NCBI GenBank assembly: GCA_015501075.1 | Contig: JADNYJ010000029.1 | Span: 62,001 to 126,000, forward strand | Direction: 5' to 3' | Length of the DNA stretch: 64,000 bases | From: Gymnopilus junonius | Lineage: Eukaryota; Basidiomycota; Agaricomycetes; Agaricales; Galerinaceae | In this document: piece after piece, positions 36,692 through 49,127 of the stretch | Position numbering within the stretch: position 1 is the stretch's first letter | How the letters are laid out: every line of letters begins with the position of its first letter | Translations under genes and position numbers: made by a program | Notes under the pieces: model-generated | What the model was told of the DNA's origin: nothing | Databases searched by the model: none | What the model saw: the letters and a program-made list of their open reading frames with translations, nothing else

Positions 36692-39600
36692 AGCGACGGG
36701 TGCATTGGTTGTGTGGATTTCTAGACAATTTGGACTTTGTCTTCTTTTTCCTATGTTTTTTTTGTTTTGTTGTTTTCTGCGTTTTTACTTTACTTTACTT
36801 TATATACGTACCCTATTAGACGTATACCCTTCGCTGTATAGTTTATGTTCGCTCTTGCGATTGTTGTATAAAGACAGCTCAATTCAAGTTTCCAACTTTT
36901 CGTAGAATTTAAGGTGGATGTCTTTGAAGGACTTTGGTAAGATGATGATATGAGGTTAAGTGTGACGTACCCTATACTGATGCTCAGTCTTAAACCGATT
37001 TTTCATGTCCATAAAGCAACGAAAAAAGTCCGTTAATTGTTAATGTTCATCATACAGGCGGCAGTATCGATGTAGATACCTTATTGCTGCATAGGTTGTA
37101 CTTCAACCAGAGTAGGCAAATCAATCCTTGTCAGGTTGAAGTCAGGCTGAATGTGACTTGTCCCCCATGCATTATATTGGATGACATCCACTGCTCACTA
37201 GGTTGAGTTGCACGGCTTTCCACGGTTAGTGATAATTTAACCACCGGCTGTTGACCAACGAGGCCCAAAGCTGCTCACAGTTCAAGTTGTGGTAGATTTT
37301 CAATTATGTAGAATCAATGTAGAACATATGGCCTGGCTTTATCCTCTTGATTTCGTGTATATCTCGGTAAGAATTTTTTTAGACGTAGATTAGGGCTAAT
37401 TAGGGGTGGGTTCGCGTCGGTCGCGGTCTGAGTCACCTTCTGACGCGTTTTGACCACGTGCGGCTTATCATCTGACAAGTGATCAACCCTTATGTAATAG
37501 AGCTTCTGCCTTCTGGCTGTTTTCTCTTCTTTCTCCTCGCAAATCGTCTCCTTGTTCTTCTCTTGCCTTTTCTGAAGAAAGTGAGAGTATCGTGACATCA
37601 TTTTACCCCTTAAAAACATAAAAGGGATAGGACACCTCCTAGGTGGAAAATGTTTGACCACAATTTCCTCTTGGTTTCCTCGATGCCGCGGATTGCTATG
37701 GTGGGCGATGCATGTGGTGTGGGGGCGATCCTCATTACGGAGACTTTGGTCTGAAGTTCTAAGCGAAACCATTCGCTTCGATTTGCAAATTCCACTGTTT
37801 GGTCTCTTTGCTGTCCAGTATGCACCCTCTTATTTTAGTTTTTTATGCATTTACTTCGCATTTGCTCTTTCCTGCCGCTTCAGCACCGAAAGTTAAAGTC
37901 ATAACTGCTCGACATCTGACGCATCATCTCAGCGCTCAGCGCTCTCTTGACATGAGCGTTATGTCGCCCATAGCCCATTGCTTCCTCGAAGAAAGGAGAA
38001 ACGGTATATACTTTTTTCCATATGCATAGCTATCCAGCACACGTCGACGGGCGGGAGGGCGGGCGTATGCATTGTGATCGTGATCCGCAACCTGTGCATA
38101 TGTTGTTTATCCCAGGTGGACAGGATAAGCTGTACTCTGCCGTGCTGAACATAGTGATGATCTCTTGATCATGATGACTCTGTTTTCCCGAATTATTTTA
38201 TCTTTTGCATCCTTCTTCTAGTTCTAGCTCTTGACTTTCTGCTTGGCGCATCGGTGGCGCGTAATTACTTGGTATTTTGTGCCTTTCGCTCTCTCCATAT
38301 GCCCCTTGTTTGCGATGAAGATGATCTTAAATTTCCAGGACTGGGTGGCCTTGGTCCGGTCTGCTCCTATTAGTATTTCCAACTCTACATATCCCATCAT
38401 TCTTCTTATTTTTCAGTTTTTGTTTTTTCTCTTTTCATGTTGGTGTTCCCTCATCCCCTTAAGCTACAGCGCCAGCGAGGCGAGCGTGATCCGGGGTGCA
38501 CATACTACTCATGATAGCGCATGACTCCTCTCAAGTGGATGCGATGCGAGGAGGGCGCATACTCTTGCACAAGCGACCTTTTTCCGTTCAGGATCGTGGT
38601 TCGGGGGGTAAATCTCCCTGTTTTTTTTTGTCGCCCGCTTCGTAGTGATCGCTTCGCGACGTTGAACTTTGATTTTAGTACACCAGGGTTGAGAGCCTTT
38701 CAACTGCCGGTGTTTCCGCTTTCGCTTACGATTTGTTTCATCTTTTCTATGTCTTTCCAGCCTTCTTCGCGTTCACGTTATTTTTTTCATCACCACAAGC
38801 GAAGCGAGAGTGTTTTGAGGAAAACATGTTAAATAAAATTATTCACGACAGTGGTTGTTTCTTTCCAGGTCTTCGACCCATCTTACCCATGCTCAAACTG
38901 ATGAGTGATGTGGATAAAATCACTGGCGCGAAGTTGTGTCCATGATCTTTAATATGATTTTGTATTGGCACTGCACTGATCAGTGAACTTGGAACTTCAA
39001 AAACTCTCCGCCTTCTGACCGAGTCTGCGTCCGATGCTAACGGTCGTGAATTCACTCAATTATTGTCCTCTTTGCTTTCATGTTCGAACTTCGGGTGACT
39101 AAAGATGCCCGTTGTTAGTTTATATTTTTATTCCACCTGATATCTAATGGGCTATTACTTTACGGGCGGCAAAATGAGTAAGCCTGTACGTACACTTTAC
39201 ATTTGCCTTGCTACGTTGCTGAATTTCTGGTTGGAGGGTTCGATACGACGTTTTGAATTTCCAAGGTGTTTCAATGAAAACCAGGTTATATCCGTGGAGG
39301 GACTTTGAGACGGTAATAGGAGTTCCTGATACCGAAATTGTGGGTTGTATTCCTTTACCTTGGAAGTACCTCTGGGATTAAAATTCGTATGGTATTAGAA
39401 GACCTCGATTCCGGAATACGAGCTGTGTTTGCTTTAAAGGTACTAAAGTAAAACGACTAAAGTAAAACGAGAAGAGGGGGCGGAGAGGTTCCGTCGCATT
39501 ACTCAGGGCGAAAATACAAGGAAAATCGGCAATTTCCGTGTGAACTTCATTCGGCAAACCCGACCAGCCAGACCTTGACACACTTTTCTTCCTTCGCGGC

Positions 39601-40478
39601 ACCTCAGCTCTTGAAGCTCGGAGGCCAGGGAAGGGCCAATGCGCTCTTATTTCCAAAAAGATGTCTAACCTCCATAATTTTCTATAATTCCCCGAAAAGC
39701 CTACCGGAATGGTGAACAATTGTCCACCCCAACGTCGGTGTGCCTGTGGATCGTCGGCGTTTTCCCTAAATCGTCTCCATTCACGTTTCAGGCAATGATC
39801 TCAGTATTTTATGGGTGCAAATTGAGTCATTACCTCTCTTTGAAGATTCCCCTGTGAGTTGGCTTCAACTTTCATCTGAAGCTCTAACTAGTCCGGATGA
39901 CAGGTCACAACTCCGAGCGCCAACTAACACACCCATTTTCTGCGAATCCGCCTAAGGTTCATGAATTATCAGCATATCGGCGCTCAGATGATTTATCCAC
40001 TTGCAGGTAAGTGTCTTCAAGCACGAGTCAAGGTATGTCGCTGTGTGTTGATGGTATTCCAAATATCCCGATTAGGCGGTTCATTGACAAATTGTCGAGA
40101 ACACTTATCCAATACCCCGCCCGGAGCAGGTCAGCCTCGGTATCTCGATATGATAACCTATGACGCTATAAGGTCACCGGAACATGGCATAGGCACGCGA
40201 GCAAAGGACCGAGAGAAAGAGCCGCACTTAGCACAAGCCCAGTTGAATATGCCTATGTTCTATTTCTCAACTGCGTCGGGATCACCAACTCAGGTAACGG
40301 TTTCAGAGTCCAACTGAGCGCTTTGCCCACAAAATGATCTACATCTTTCGCGTATGCTTTTCCTATTATGGTCACCCGTCTTTCTTGCCTCCCTGCACCC
40401 ATTTAAAAGGCGCCTGAGCACTATGAGATTGTCTACCATCCATTACAACCAATTTCGCATTTCAAGCTCATTCTTCTG
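36692..40478. other. Long intergenic stretch, no gene recognised
   Basis: 3.8 kb with only short frames and no recognisable protein on either strand. It has T-rich patches at 36740-36830 and 38400-38450 and a patch of GCGA-rich sequence at 38470-38800. A frame at 39961-40317 has no motif. Degenerate transposon debris cannot be excluded. Its right end is the promoter of the DUF6593 gene. Confidence 0.4.
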
Positions 40479-41175
40479 ATGCTAGGGAACAATCCATATA
40501 CAGCGGCGGGGTGGTACAACCCTCAGAATCCACTTTCTGGTCCGTGGAGACCCGCTTCGTCTGAACCTCCTACGTTCGGGGCCCTTCCTACTCAAGGCGG
40601 CACGAATTCTATTTTGACGTTTGAATTTTGCTCCTTCAACCCAGACGTCCTTAACTGTACGGTTATTGGCCCCATGAAACGCTCCTTTTTCACAATCAGA
40701 ACCAGCTCAAGCAACACTGTCATTTCAAAGTCAGAGGGCGCATTCGCTATTATTCATTGGGCTCAGAGACCCACAGTAGAAGCGTCTGGTGTTATTCCCT
40801 TCCAGCGTGCAGCTGAGTTCGTAAGATTGTCTTCGGATCGCTCGTAAGTTCCCTCAATTCTATCTTCTGTATATTCTCATACCCTCGTTAGACATAGGCT
40901 TATGAAAGTTGACGGTAAAACTTACGCATGGGTACCAGGATCAAGCGGGATATGCGTTCGTCCATTTTCATTGGTTTTTTTCCTTGGATTTTGACAGCCG
41001 TTTTTAGCTCTATACAACGGGTCCAAACCCTCCGGAACAATTCGCTAAATTACGGATGGTTAGCGATAACTCGAAGGTTCTGCTAGAGATTACCAGCGAA
41101 GCATTTCAAGCTGGCCTCTTCGAACCAAGCATCGTGTCCACTGTCCTGCTTTTTAGCTCCAGAAATATTGACTGA
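40479..41175 (+). CDS. DUF6593 domain protein, 198 aa
   Basis: Three exons, 40479-40843, 40892-40955 and 41008-41175, join in frame to 198 residues with canonical splice sites. After a Pro-rich N-terminus (NPQNPLSGPWRPASSEPPT), the domain shows ILTFEFCSFNPDVLNCTVIG, FFTIRTSSSNTVISK, the core AIIHWAQRPTVEASG, then HRLMKVDGKTYAWVPGSSG, LYTTGPNPPEQFAKL and a final beta strand VSTVLLFSS. This order and spacing are those of DUF6593 proteins, small beta-rich proteins common in Agaricomycetes and of unknown role. No signal peptide. The gene looks intact. Confidence 0.75.
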
Positions 41176-41764
41176 CACATTCTCTTTGAATTTGATTTTC
41201 TCAATTTGGCTTTCATTACGCTGGTGATATTCTATTTCTATAGATTTATAGACTAGACTAGACTTCTAAACATACTTTCCGATTAATTTCGATTACTCCG
41301 ACTACTATGCACGAAACCTTTCTGTGGATATAGTGCTTTACTTTCTAATTTAATAACGTTCTCAGATGTAACAAGATCTCAAATTTGGTCTTGAATGATG
41401 TTTTCCCCGCAGACATACAGTTTTTTGGGGTTGACGGAGTCGATGAAAATCATATCTTCAGCTGTCTACCTTTTTGACGCAACTAGCCTAGGCACATCAG
41501 AATAAATTCCATCAGTGACTATGCATTCTTGATCCGTCACCTTCCGCATTCGTTCCTTGCCTCTCACCACTACTTATATGCGATGCCATCCGCAAGGTCA
41601 CCGCAACATTTTCTCAGATACAACTTCCTACTAAGATCCTAGGGATGGGACATATCTACTCCCCTTATAATCACCAGGTGTCACAATTCGAATTCAACAA
41701 TTTCGGCTATAGATGTAAGTACGCTTGTCAGATCCTCTTCACACCGACTACTTACTGAGCCCGA
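41176..41764. other. Short intergenic region, no gene recognised
   Basis: Lies between convergent genes, DUF6593 (rightward) and the oxygenase (leftward), so it should hold both terminators. It contains a short gactagactagac microsatellite near 41251-41263. Nothing else seen. Confidence 0.4.
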
Positions 41765-43581
41765 TCACGTAGCAACACCAGCCACCTGTACAGGAAATCG
41801 CCTATTTACAAGCTGGCGGTCTTCAGGCTTTCCAGTTACTTGAGCCCTTCTAATTTGCCATTCTACAAGCAACAACACTTGGAATCGTAAGGCATGCTCT
41901 TCACCTGAATGACATACCTCCAGCAGTAGGGATCTTCCCCTCGAATTCTTCAAAGACGCCATCTGGAAGAGGACTCGCGAGAGATGCCAGCGCTTTAAGT
42001 GGTTGTAGAGGTATCTCTGGCAACATTGTAGCGAAGTAGAACAATCCTAGTCTGGGGAGACTTTGAGCAGTGAGTAGCTAAAACTTTTGAACGTTCTGAG
42101 GATAACTTACTACCTCTGGTCATCAGGTGGCTCGTGGACTTAGACAAAGGCCGGTTGAATACTCCTAACCACATGAGGTTAGCAGAATATTCTTACCTCG
42201 GTAGACGGCCGCCTTCAGTAACCCGCCTGTCGTAAATTCCATCGCATCTCCGACGTTTACAAGAATTCCGTTTGGGTAATGTCGTACGTATTTCCATCGA
42301 TCATTTACAAATACCTGCAGACCGGCAGTGGGTTGCGAGTCTAGGAAGGCTAGTGAGTGAACATTTTGATAGAAGGTACGTCCATTCGCACAAAGAAATG
42401 TCAATGATCCACTATAAATTGAATCAGCATAACTTCTTATTAGGACGGTATGTCCTACCGATCTGTGTGTACTGGAAGCCATAATTTCTTCATTTTACTG
42501 CGGTCTTCTTCGGACGGCGGGTCTGACGCACACAAGAGTCAGTAATATTGATGTGAAATACACCACATGACTTACGGTACATGGCTCCACGGAATAAATC
42601 TCTGGTATGGATGATATCTGGTGGACCATCCTTTCGACGATGCATATTCCAAAAGCTGTCTTTTGTGATGAGACTACGAGCAAGTCTCATGAAAGAAGGG
42701 AACCCACCTATCTCTGTCCATCCCTAGTCCTTGAGATATAATCGAAAGCAAGGTACGCAATAGAACAAAATGGGTATACTGGATTGTTACGTTATGCAAC
42801 TGGTAACTTCGTTGTCACTTCCGCACGCACATTGTAAAATTCTCGTATTTCATCGAGGTATGGCCAGAAAACGGCAGGTTGAATATCTTTGATGACCGTC
42901 TTAGGATAGAAGTCGTGCGACTTTTTTTTCTTTCATTAGCCTTTGCATCATTGAACTTCAAGCAGAAATTTACCTCTGTAGTGTCTCGTGCGCCGTTGCT
43001 GCGCTTATAATAACCCTGAGGCTATTTTTCTATCAATAGTTAGACCGTATGTAAAAGAGGCTTCACTTGCCTTATAGCCGGCCCAGCTTCCTTCCGATAT
43101 CTTTGCGTGGAATTCATGTTTTACCTTCTCACTCACGGAGAGCCACATATAGGCTAAATCAAACTGTCGACTAATAGTCTCTGGGGTTAACCCATGGCCA
43201 GTAATAACAATGAAACCAGTCTCCTGAAAAGCCCGAATCGCCTCATCAATTGTGTGCTGTGCGGTAGCTGACATCAAGTCGGGGTTGGCAATAAGGCTTG
43301 ATATGTCGATTACGGTGAGGTCCACATATTCACCTGCTAATTTCAATGAAGAAAGGGCTGAAGTACAAATGACCCTCACTGTCAGGTATGCAGTCCGTCT
43401 CTTTGGAAGCCAGCCACGAAGTAGTGTTTGGCGGTAGGGGAGCCAGGTCAGCCGTAGTGGAATACATACAATGAGAAGCTGGAATTGGGAGTAAGGCAAG
43501 TGGCGAAGGCACTCAGGCCCATGAGGGAGGAACAAATGAAGCGTTGGGAACTTCCCTGTCATCGCTGGCCCTTTCAGCCAT
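41765..43581 (-). CDS. 2-oxoglutarate/Fe(II) oxygenase, isopenicillin-N-synthase-like
   Basis: Minus-strand multi-exon gene, probable start ATG 43581 (MAERASDDREVP), stop at 41765. The DIOX_N-like half shows VIDISSLIANPDL, AIRAFQETGFIVITGHGL and WLSVSEKVKHEF (43300-43080), then YKRSNGARDTTE and YPKTVIKDIQPAVFWPYL. The catalytic half has LWLPVHTDRGSLTFL with the HxD iron ligands (codons 42469-42461), LQVFVNDRWKYVRHYPNG and LVNVGDAMEFTTGGLLKA, then VHEPPDDQR, RLGLFYFATM and EWQIRRAQVTGKPEDRQ. The position of the distal iron-binding His (normally H-R-V) is Tyr here (codon 42203-42201, AVYRV). If that is real, the enzyme would lack one facial-triad ligand. The N-terminal exons (43581-43330) are not phase-resolved. 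The substrate is unknown. Confidence 0.75.
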
Positions 43582-44569
43582 ATTTATAACCATTGTTATT
43601 TTTATCAGCAACTATGTGCGTCCCATTGCGCTTTCTGTTGTCCCAGAACATGAATTATTTTTTTCCCTGTCTCTATTTGAAGGTCCTTATTGCATATTCA
43701 ATAGCCTTAGAGCCTAAGAAAAATATAACAAGTTTGGCTAGCCTAATTGCGGCATGGCCTTCCTTGACATCTCCCCCACTTGCTTTCCCCATTTCATAGT
43801 GAATGACTCACACCATAGTCAAATAATTATAGTTAAGAGGTTTGCTGACTAGATTTTTAGTGGCTACGCGCTGGGCTGAGTTCCGCCTCGGAGAGAGCTT
43901 CGCCGATGTTGCGCTAGTGGTTTATTCTTGTTATAGTATAAAAGTGTAGTGTCTGGATTTCTGTTTCAAAGGTTGGAATCATTGAGATGTGTTAGGTTTC
44001 CGAACACTTCTTTTCAATATTGATCACCTTACGGACCCTAACCAATACTCCACTTATGGTAACCTGTGTACTCAACTGCAATTCGCGTAGTTCTACAGTT
44101 CGGACTATCCCGAACTGGCTAAACGTGGCGTGGCACCCTGCATTGAGCTTGCTTCCTCTCTTCTTCCTATCGTGTCGGAGTTATAAGAATGCAATCTTCT
44201 TCGTATGGTCAAAGTTGACCCCAGACACATGGCTGCAGATTAAGGTACATTCCGAATGCTGTTAGATATAGATATCATAAGATTTCAAAGCCTCCAGCAT
44301 TGCAAACCTCCCTCTAACGTCCGTCATGCGCAGCGTAATGATTTTGGAAGCCTTACAGGTCAGAGACTTTTAATCACTGTCGGAAGTCGCCTCGAATTAT
44401 TTTACGCTAGGTTTCAAACGATGCCACTCCGTACATCAATCGTGATATCTTGCCTCTTCCGCCTGCTCGACGGACTTGGACTAAGAAAGTTTTCTGCTTC
44501 TTCTGGCTATCAACTGGTGACCATAAATCAAAAAATTCGAGCATAATTCACTAACTTATCTCGGGCAGC
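43582..44569. other. Intergenic / possible 5' part of permease, unresolved
   Basis: Lies between divergent genes. Open frames at 44020-44546 show no clear permease sequence, yet the first 60-100 residues of the downstream NCS1 protein must be encoded somewhere here or be lost. No element recognised. Confidence 0.35.
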
Positions 44570-47014
44570 TATCAATATAGCAGAATGGTCAGGTGCATCG
44601 GCTTCATGTAAGTGTCTTCCCATCCTGAGGGAAATTGTGGCTCAGTTGTATTCATGTAAAAGTGGGGCTTGGCTTGACGGTCCCGCAAGCCATTATTGGT
44701 ATGTCATATAATCTTGTTGTTTCCCTACTTGAAAGGATATTCCCATAGTCAATGCGATCAGCACATTGATGTACAGTCTCACTCCAATTTTTGTTTCTCG
44801 CATTTCAAATCTGATCCTGCCGGTAGTATCACTCTAGGGTTGGTTCTGAATGGAATGGGTGGAGGGAAATGGCACGTTCCATTTGTATGATTTGCTCTTC
44901 TCCTCCATTCCTGTACTTTTCTAACCTTTGACTGTAAGGCCATGCTCAATAGAGCTGCTTGGGGTATGTGAGTGGTGTTTAATCATTAAGACTAAATACC
45001 CGATGAAATTGATCATGGTAGACGAGGTTCCTGGTTTCCTTTGCTAAACCGTATCATTCTGTCATGCTGTTGGTATGGTGTTGAGGGGTGGTATGGTGGT
45101 CAGATTACCAAGGTCATGATCGGGGCCATCTGGCGTGAGTTCCGCAGCTCCTCATTCGACAAGGGTGATGATGTTCCTGATTTCTTTAGCGAGCTTTTAT
45201 GACTTGAAGAACACCTTTGGTCAAAATCAGCCCATGCAGACAAATGACTTCGGTATGCTCCAATAGCTCACAAGTAACATTACATGGCATTCATATTCAC
45301 TTGAAGTGTCATTCATGATATTCTGGGTGATATGTCTTCCAATGTTTCTTCTACATCTGGAACAGTGGGTACTCATTTAAATTACTAGATTTTTGCTCAT
45401 TTTTGTTAGCTATCAAATTCCAGCTCTTCTTTCCTCAGTTGCTGTTACAGTAGCTGCCTTTGCACTTTTTATATGGGCTCTGGCCAAGCAGGGCAATGGC
45501 GGACCACTATTTACTAACCCAGAAGAAATTGAGGGCATTGGTAAACTTAATCCTGGTTCCATGCTTGGCTGGGTTATGGTACATTGCATTACAAGTGGTA
45601 TAGGTGGTTGGGCAGGTGGTGTAAGTTGTCATCTCATCCTCGTTTTTTGAGTTTTGAGCTCAGAGGAATCCACATGCAGATTTTGTACCAAAGTGGTATA
45701 TGCATTCTATTCAATGTAGTTGCCCATTTTCTAATGAAAAAGCTGACAGACTTTTCATGCTATGCCATTAATCCTGGAGACCAAATGTGGGGCCAGATAC
45801 TCATTATTCCAATATGCCTCCTGGGATCAAATGTATGGGGAATCGTCACAACATCTGCAGCACAAGGATTTTACCTGGCAGATGAACCCTTGCTCTGGTA
45901 AGTATATCATTCATTAGTTAGCATGCCCTGATAGTCCATTAGGAAACTCTATGACCTTCTTCATGCTATTCAGACTCATGAGGGCCCTGCAGCGTGTGCA
46001 GCCATCTTTTTCATGGCTTTTGCATTCTTCATTTCTCAACTATGCATTGGTGTGAGCTAAACTTGATCATCTCTTCTAACCTTTGTTAACTTTTGCAGAT
46101 CATTGCTTGTGGCATAGTGGGTGGAATGGATCTTGCTGCTTTAGTACCTAAGTGAGATGGTGGGCTTCTTCAATATCAGAAGGCTAACAAACCTAAGCAG
46201 GTATATCAATATTTGGCGAGGGTCCTTCATTATCGCTGTCATTGGGATCTGTATTAATCCTTGGTGTATACTAAACATTGGTCATGATATTTTCTACCTT
46301 TTAATTACTGAGTAAAGCATCGAACAGACTGCAAATTCATTCATTTCAGCTATATCTGGATATGCAGTTTTTCTTGGACCACTAACAGGGATCATGGTGG
46401 TATGCATATCCTATTTTAGCTTCTATCTGTTGGCTTAATAGTGGAGTGACTCCAGGCAGATTATCACCTCTTATGAATGCGTCGCGTCAAACTCTCTCAC
46501 TTCTTTATACCCAATCAAGCAAGTGATTACTGGTAAGTTTCCTTGGAACATCTTGCAAATATATCTGCTAAGGGAGATTCTATCTTAAAAACAGGTTCTG
46601 GCATGGTATCAACTGGCGCACCCCTCTAGCATGGGTACTAGTATGATCATGTTTTATTTATTAATTTAATTATGTACTCACAAAGTTGTGTAGGGTGTTT
46701 GGTGGAGCATGCCAGGATTTGCTCAGTCAATTACACCTGAATCTGTCAATATTAAGGGCAGTTGGACATATGTTGTTTCTCATTCTTTCATCAAGTTAAA
46801 GCTAATGGAAATGGACAGCCATATTTACTATCTGTCCTGGCCATTGGCCTTCTGCATCAGCAGTGCATCATGGATAATACTAAATAAAATCTGGCCACCG
46901 CCAGGAATTGGTGAAGTTGATGAAAAGGATTTCTTTGGCACATTTGGTCTGGCTGAAGGGAATGCCTCTGACATTTTCGGTGCTAGTTTACATAGCATGG
47001 AAAAGGAGGTTTGA
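44570..47014 (+). CDS. NCS1-family permease (purine/pyrimidine/allantoin type)
   Basis: Membrane transporter with about 12 helices, broken into many short exons. Blocks in order: AINIAEWSGASAS, GLTVPQAIIG, LNGMGGGKWHVPF, SWFPLLNRIILSCCWYGVEGW (in part), GGQITKVMIGAIW, VSFMIFWVICLPMFLLHLEQ, AALLSSVAVTVAAFALFIWAL, MLGWVMVHCITSGIGGWAGG, then (spliced) ILYQS-DFSCYAINPGDQMWGQ, GIVTTSAAQGFYL, GGMDLAALVPKYINIWRG, GYAVFLGPLTGIMVADY, YWYWFWHGINWRTPLAWVLG, SMPGFAQSITPESVNI and the C-terminal WPPPGIGEVDEKDFFGTF. Order and motifs match fungal nucleobase:cation symporters (Fur4/Dal4/Fui1-like) of the plasma membrane; substrate cannot be assigned. The 5' end was not found. The core exons splice cleanly and show no stop. 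Confidence 0.8.
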
Positions 47015-47243
47015 GTTGTGTCTGCATTTTTGTAATTTGCATTGAGTTTATATGCTCTTGCCGCGTTCTGGTCTTGCTGCGTTCAGAATCAGGCTGCCGC
47101 CCTTCTGAACGAAAATAGACAGGGCGTGAGTCATTTATTTACTTGCCAATAGTACGGACTATTTGATATTATTTACATCTCTTCCTATCCTACAATCCAA
47201 GCTGAGCAAGAAATCCGGTATGGACTATCCGATCCCAAAGCCA

Positions 47244-47410
47244 ATTTTCCCCTCTCTTATCAGCAGGTTGAATGCAGACATTCTTTGGTTTATCTTTTCT
47301 GCGACGCAGACATGTATAACCTGACAGAATATGACATCGAATTGAACAAGTATTTGACCAAACAATCTGTACGACGAGCGTTCTTGAATAACGCCTATGC
47401 CAAGTGAAGG
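47244..47410 (+). pseudogene. F-box remnant related to the split gene at 9743/19016
   Basis: Reads LISRLNADILWFIFSATQ, then after a one-base shift MYNLTEYDIELNKYLTKQS. The split F-box gene has CPISRLNADILWLIFSH and MFNPIEYDIHSQKSLTEQS at the same places. Only this F-box segment is left, with a stop soon after, just upstream of the glycosyltransferase gene. Confidence 0.7.
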
Positions 47411-47587
47411 AAAGGGGAGGAGTGGTGGGCAGATAAGCACTCCTCTTCGTCATCGGCCATGCGAAATCAGCTTTCCTTGGCATCGCGATCAATGATCGGT
47501 TTCGGACCGCTCCCACGTGTTCGGCAGAGACCCTATTTTCCAGTTCTCCTCACACCTACTGAGCGTCCTGGGCGCTGGACTACAACG

Positions 47588-48905
47588 ATGTATCCGCCTT
47601 CTTCTCAGTACTCACTCCTCCCCACCGATCCAGAGGATATTGACAGCCCTGCTGATCCTCTTGATGCCCCACCAACATCAAGGCCCATTTCCTCGTGGCT
47701 CAACGTCAATTCATTTCGCACGCGTCGCTTCGCTTTCTTGGCCGCTGGCAGCTTGATCGTTTTCATTCTTGCGGGACTTTACTGGAGACACGTCTTCCAA
47801 GAGACGGTCGTTTTTCCTGAAGATGTTTTTGGTGTTCAGTCCAGATTCACGGCCTAAGTGGTTGGATACACCGCCGGCTGAACCCACCGTGCTGAGGATT
47901 GCTGTGATCACAAGAGTGGATGGCTTTGAGAGGCGGAAGGCGGTTAGGGAGGCCATGTTCAAAGGAGTACGGAAGGAAGACGTCACGTTGGATTACCGTT
48001 TCTTCGTTGGTGCTGCTCCGAAGGATACGAACGGTACAATTGTGCATCGGCTTGTCGAGGAGGAGAATAAGAAGTTTAACGACATTGTTATGCTGGACAA
48101 GATTGACGACATTCCGGAGAGACTCTCTGAAAAGCGTTACGCCGCTCTAAAATGGGTAAGTTTCGATCTTCTGTTCCTTCGAATTCAGCTCATACACTGC
48201 TTCCATCCAGGCTGCATCGGTATCTAATGCCACTTATGATTATTTCATGACCTTGGATTCGGACACTTTCGTGCGATTCGTTCCTCTGGCTCGGCGCCTC
48301 CCTGAATTGTACGGAGATAAGAAAGTCAACCCCAGAGAACAACCGGTGCTCATAGGTCGAATGAGTCAGCATTTGACCTACTTTATACCGACTATCCCAG
48401 ATGGAAATACGGATCCAAATGATGAGGATGCTTTTATACGCGGCCCATGGTTTTTATACCCTGCTGGTATCGGATACATGATGAGGTTCGCTGTATCTAC
48501 CTTGAGCACGTAATCGAGTTGCTAATGTCACCCTTATCCAGCTCTTCCTTAGTGAACATAACGCTTTCGACAGACCCTCCTCTTCCTCACCATATCCATT
48601 ATCCATCAGACGACGTTATGATTGGATCCTGGATCGGAGCTTTACGATTGTTTAATAATGACACAATTGAGTGGAATTCGACCGAGCATTCAGGAGAACC
48701 CATACATCACGTCCACCCAAAGCCTTTCTTGCCCTATTCTGTAGATACCCTTATGATTGACGATGTTCAAGGATGGCATGATTTCCCAGGACGAGGAGGT
48801 CATGATGCGCCCATCTCCTGGAACAGTGTTTGTACGCACCACATTACTGCTGTCGAAATGAAGGGGCTTCGGAAACGACTGGAGTTCCTTGGGGAATGGA
48901 AATAA
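47588..48905 (+). CDS. GT31-like glycosyltransferase, type II membrane protein
   Basis: Predicted Golgi enzyme transferring a sugar (GT31 galactosyltransferase-like). About 401 aa from exons 47588-48155, 48211-48485 and 48542-48905. There is a cytosolic Pro/Ser-rich tail and one membrane anchor at about residues 48-66 (FAFLAAGSLIVFILAGLYW), then the lumenal domain: VLRIAVITRVDGFERRKAVR, LDYRFFVGAAP, DIVMLDKIDDIPE, a DxD metal motif in FMTLDSDTFVRF (about residues 205-207), GPWFLYPAGIGYMM, PSDDVMIGSWI and HVHPKPFLPYS. There is one apparent extra base in the T5 run at 47826-47830: dropping it joins EDV to LVFSPDSRPKWL. The splice sites are canonical. The family call rests on motif order, not on a search. 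Confidence 0.75.
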
Positions 48906-49127
48906 CGCATGTAATCTTAAACGATAAAATAATATACCTTCCTCACGATGTACTATTACATTGCAATACCAGGGTTACAAGGAGTCAAAGCTTCAAATTT
49001 TCGTCATGGTTAGCGCTTAATACTTATCAGTTACATGTGGCCCTTTACATATGAACTTTGATTCTTCCTTGGAATAAACATATGGTTAGTCCTTTATAAG
49101 GACCTCTCCGATTACCCGTCTTTTATC

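Noticed and set aside
37314..37772. 152-codon minus-strand frame in the long intergenic stretch
   Set aside because: Basic, low-information sequence with no domain and no intron structure.
39961..40317. 118-codon frame upstream of the DUF6593 gene
   Set aside because: No recognisable family and no splice link to the downstream gene. It cannot be supported as a gene.
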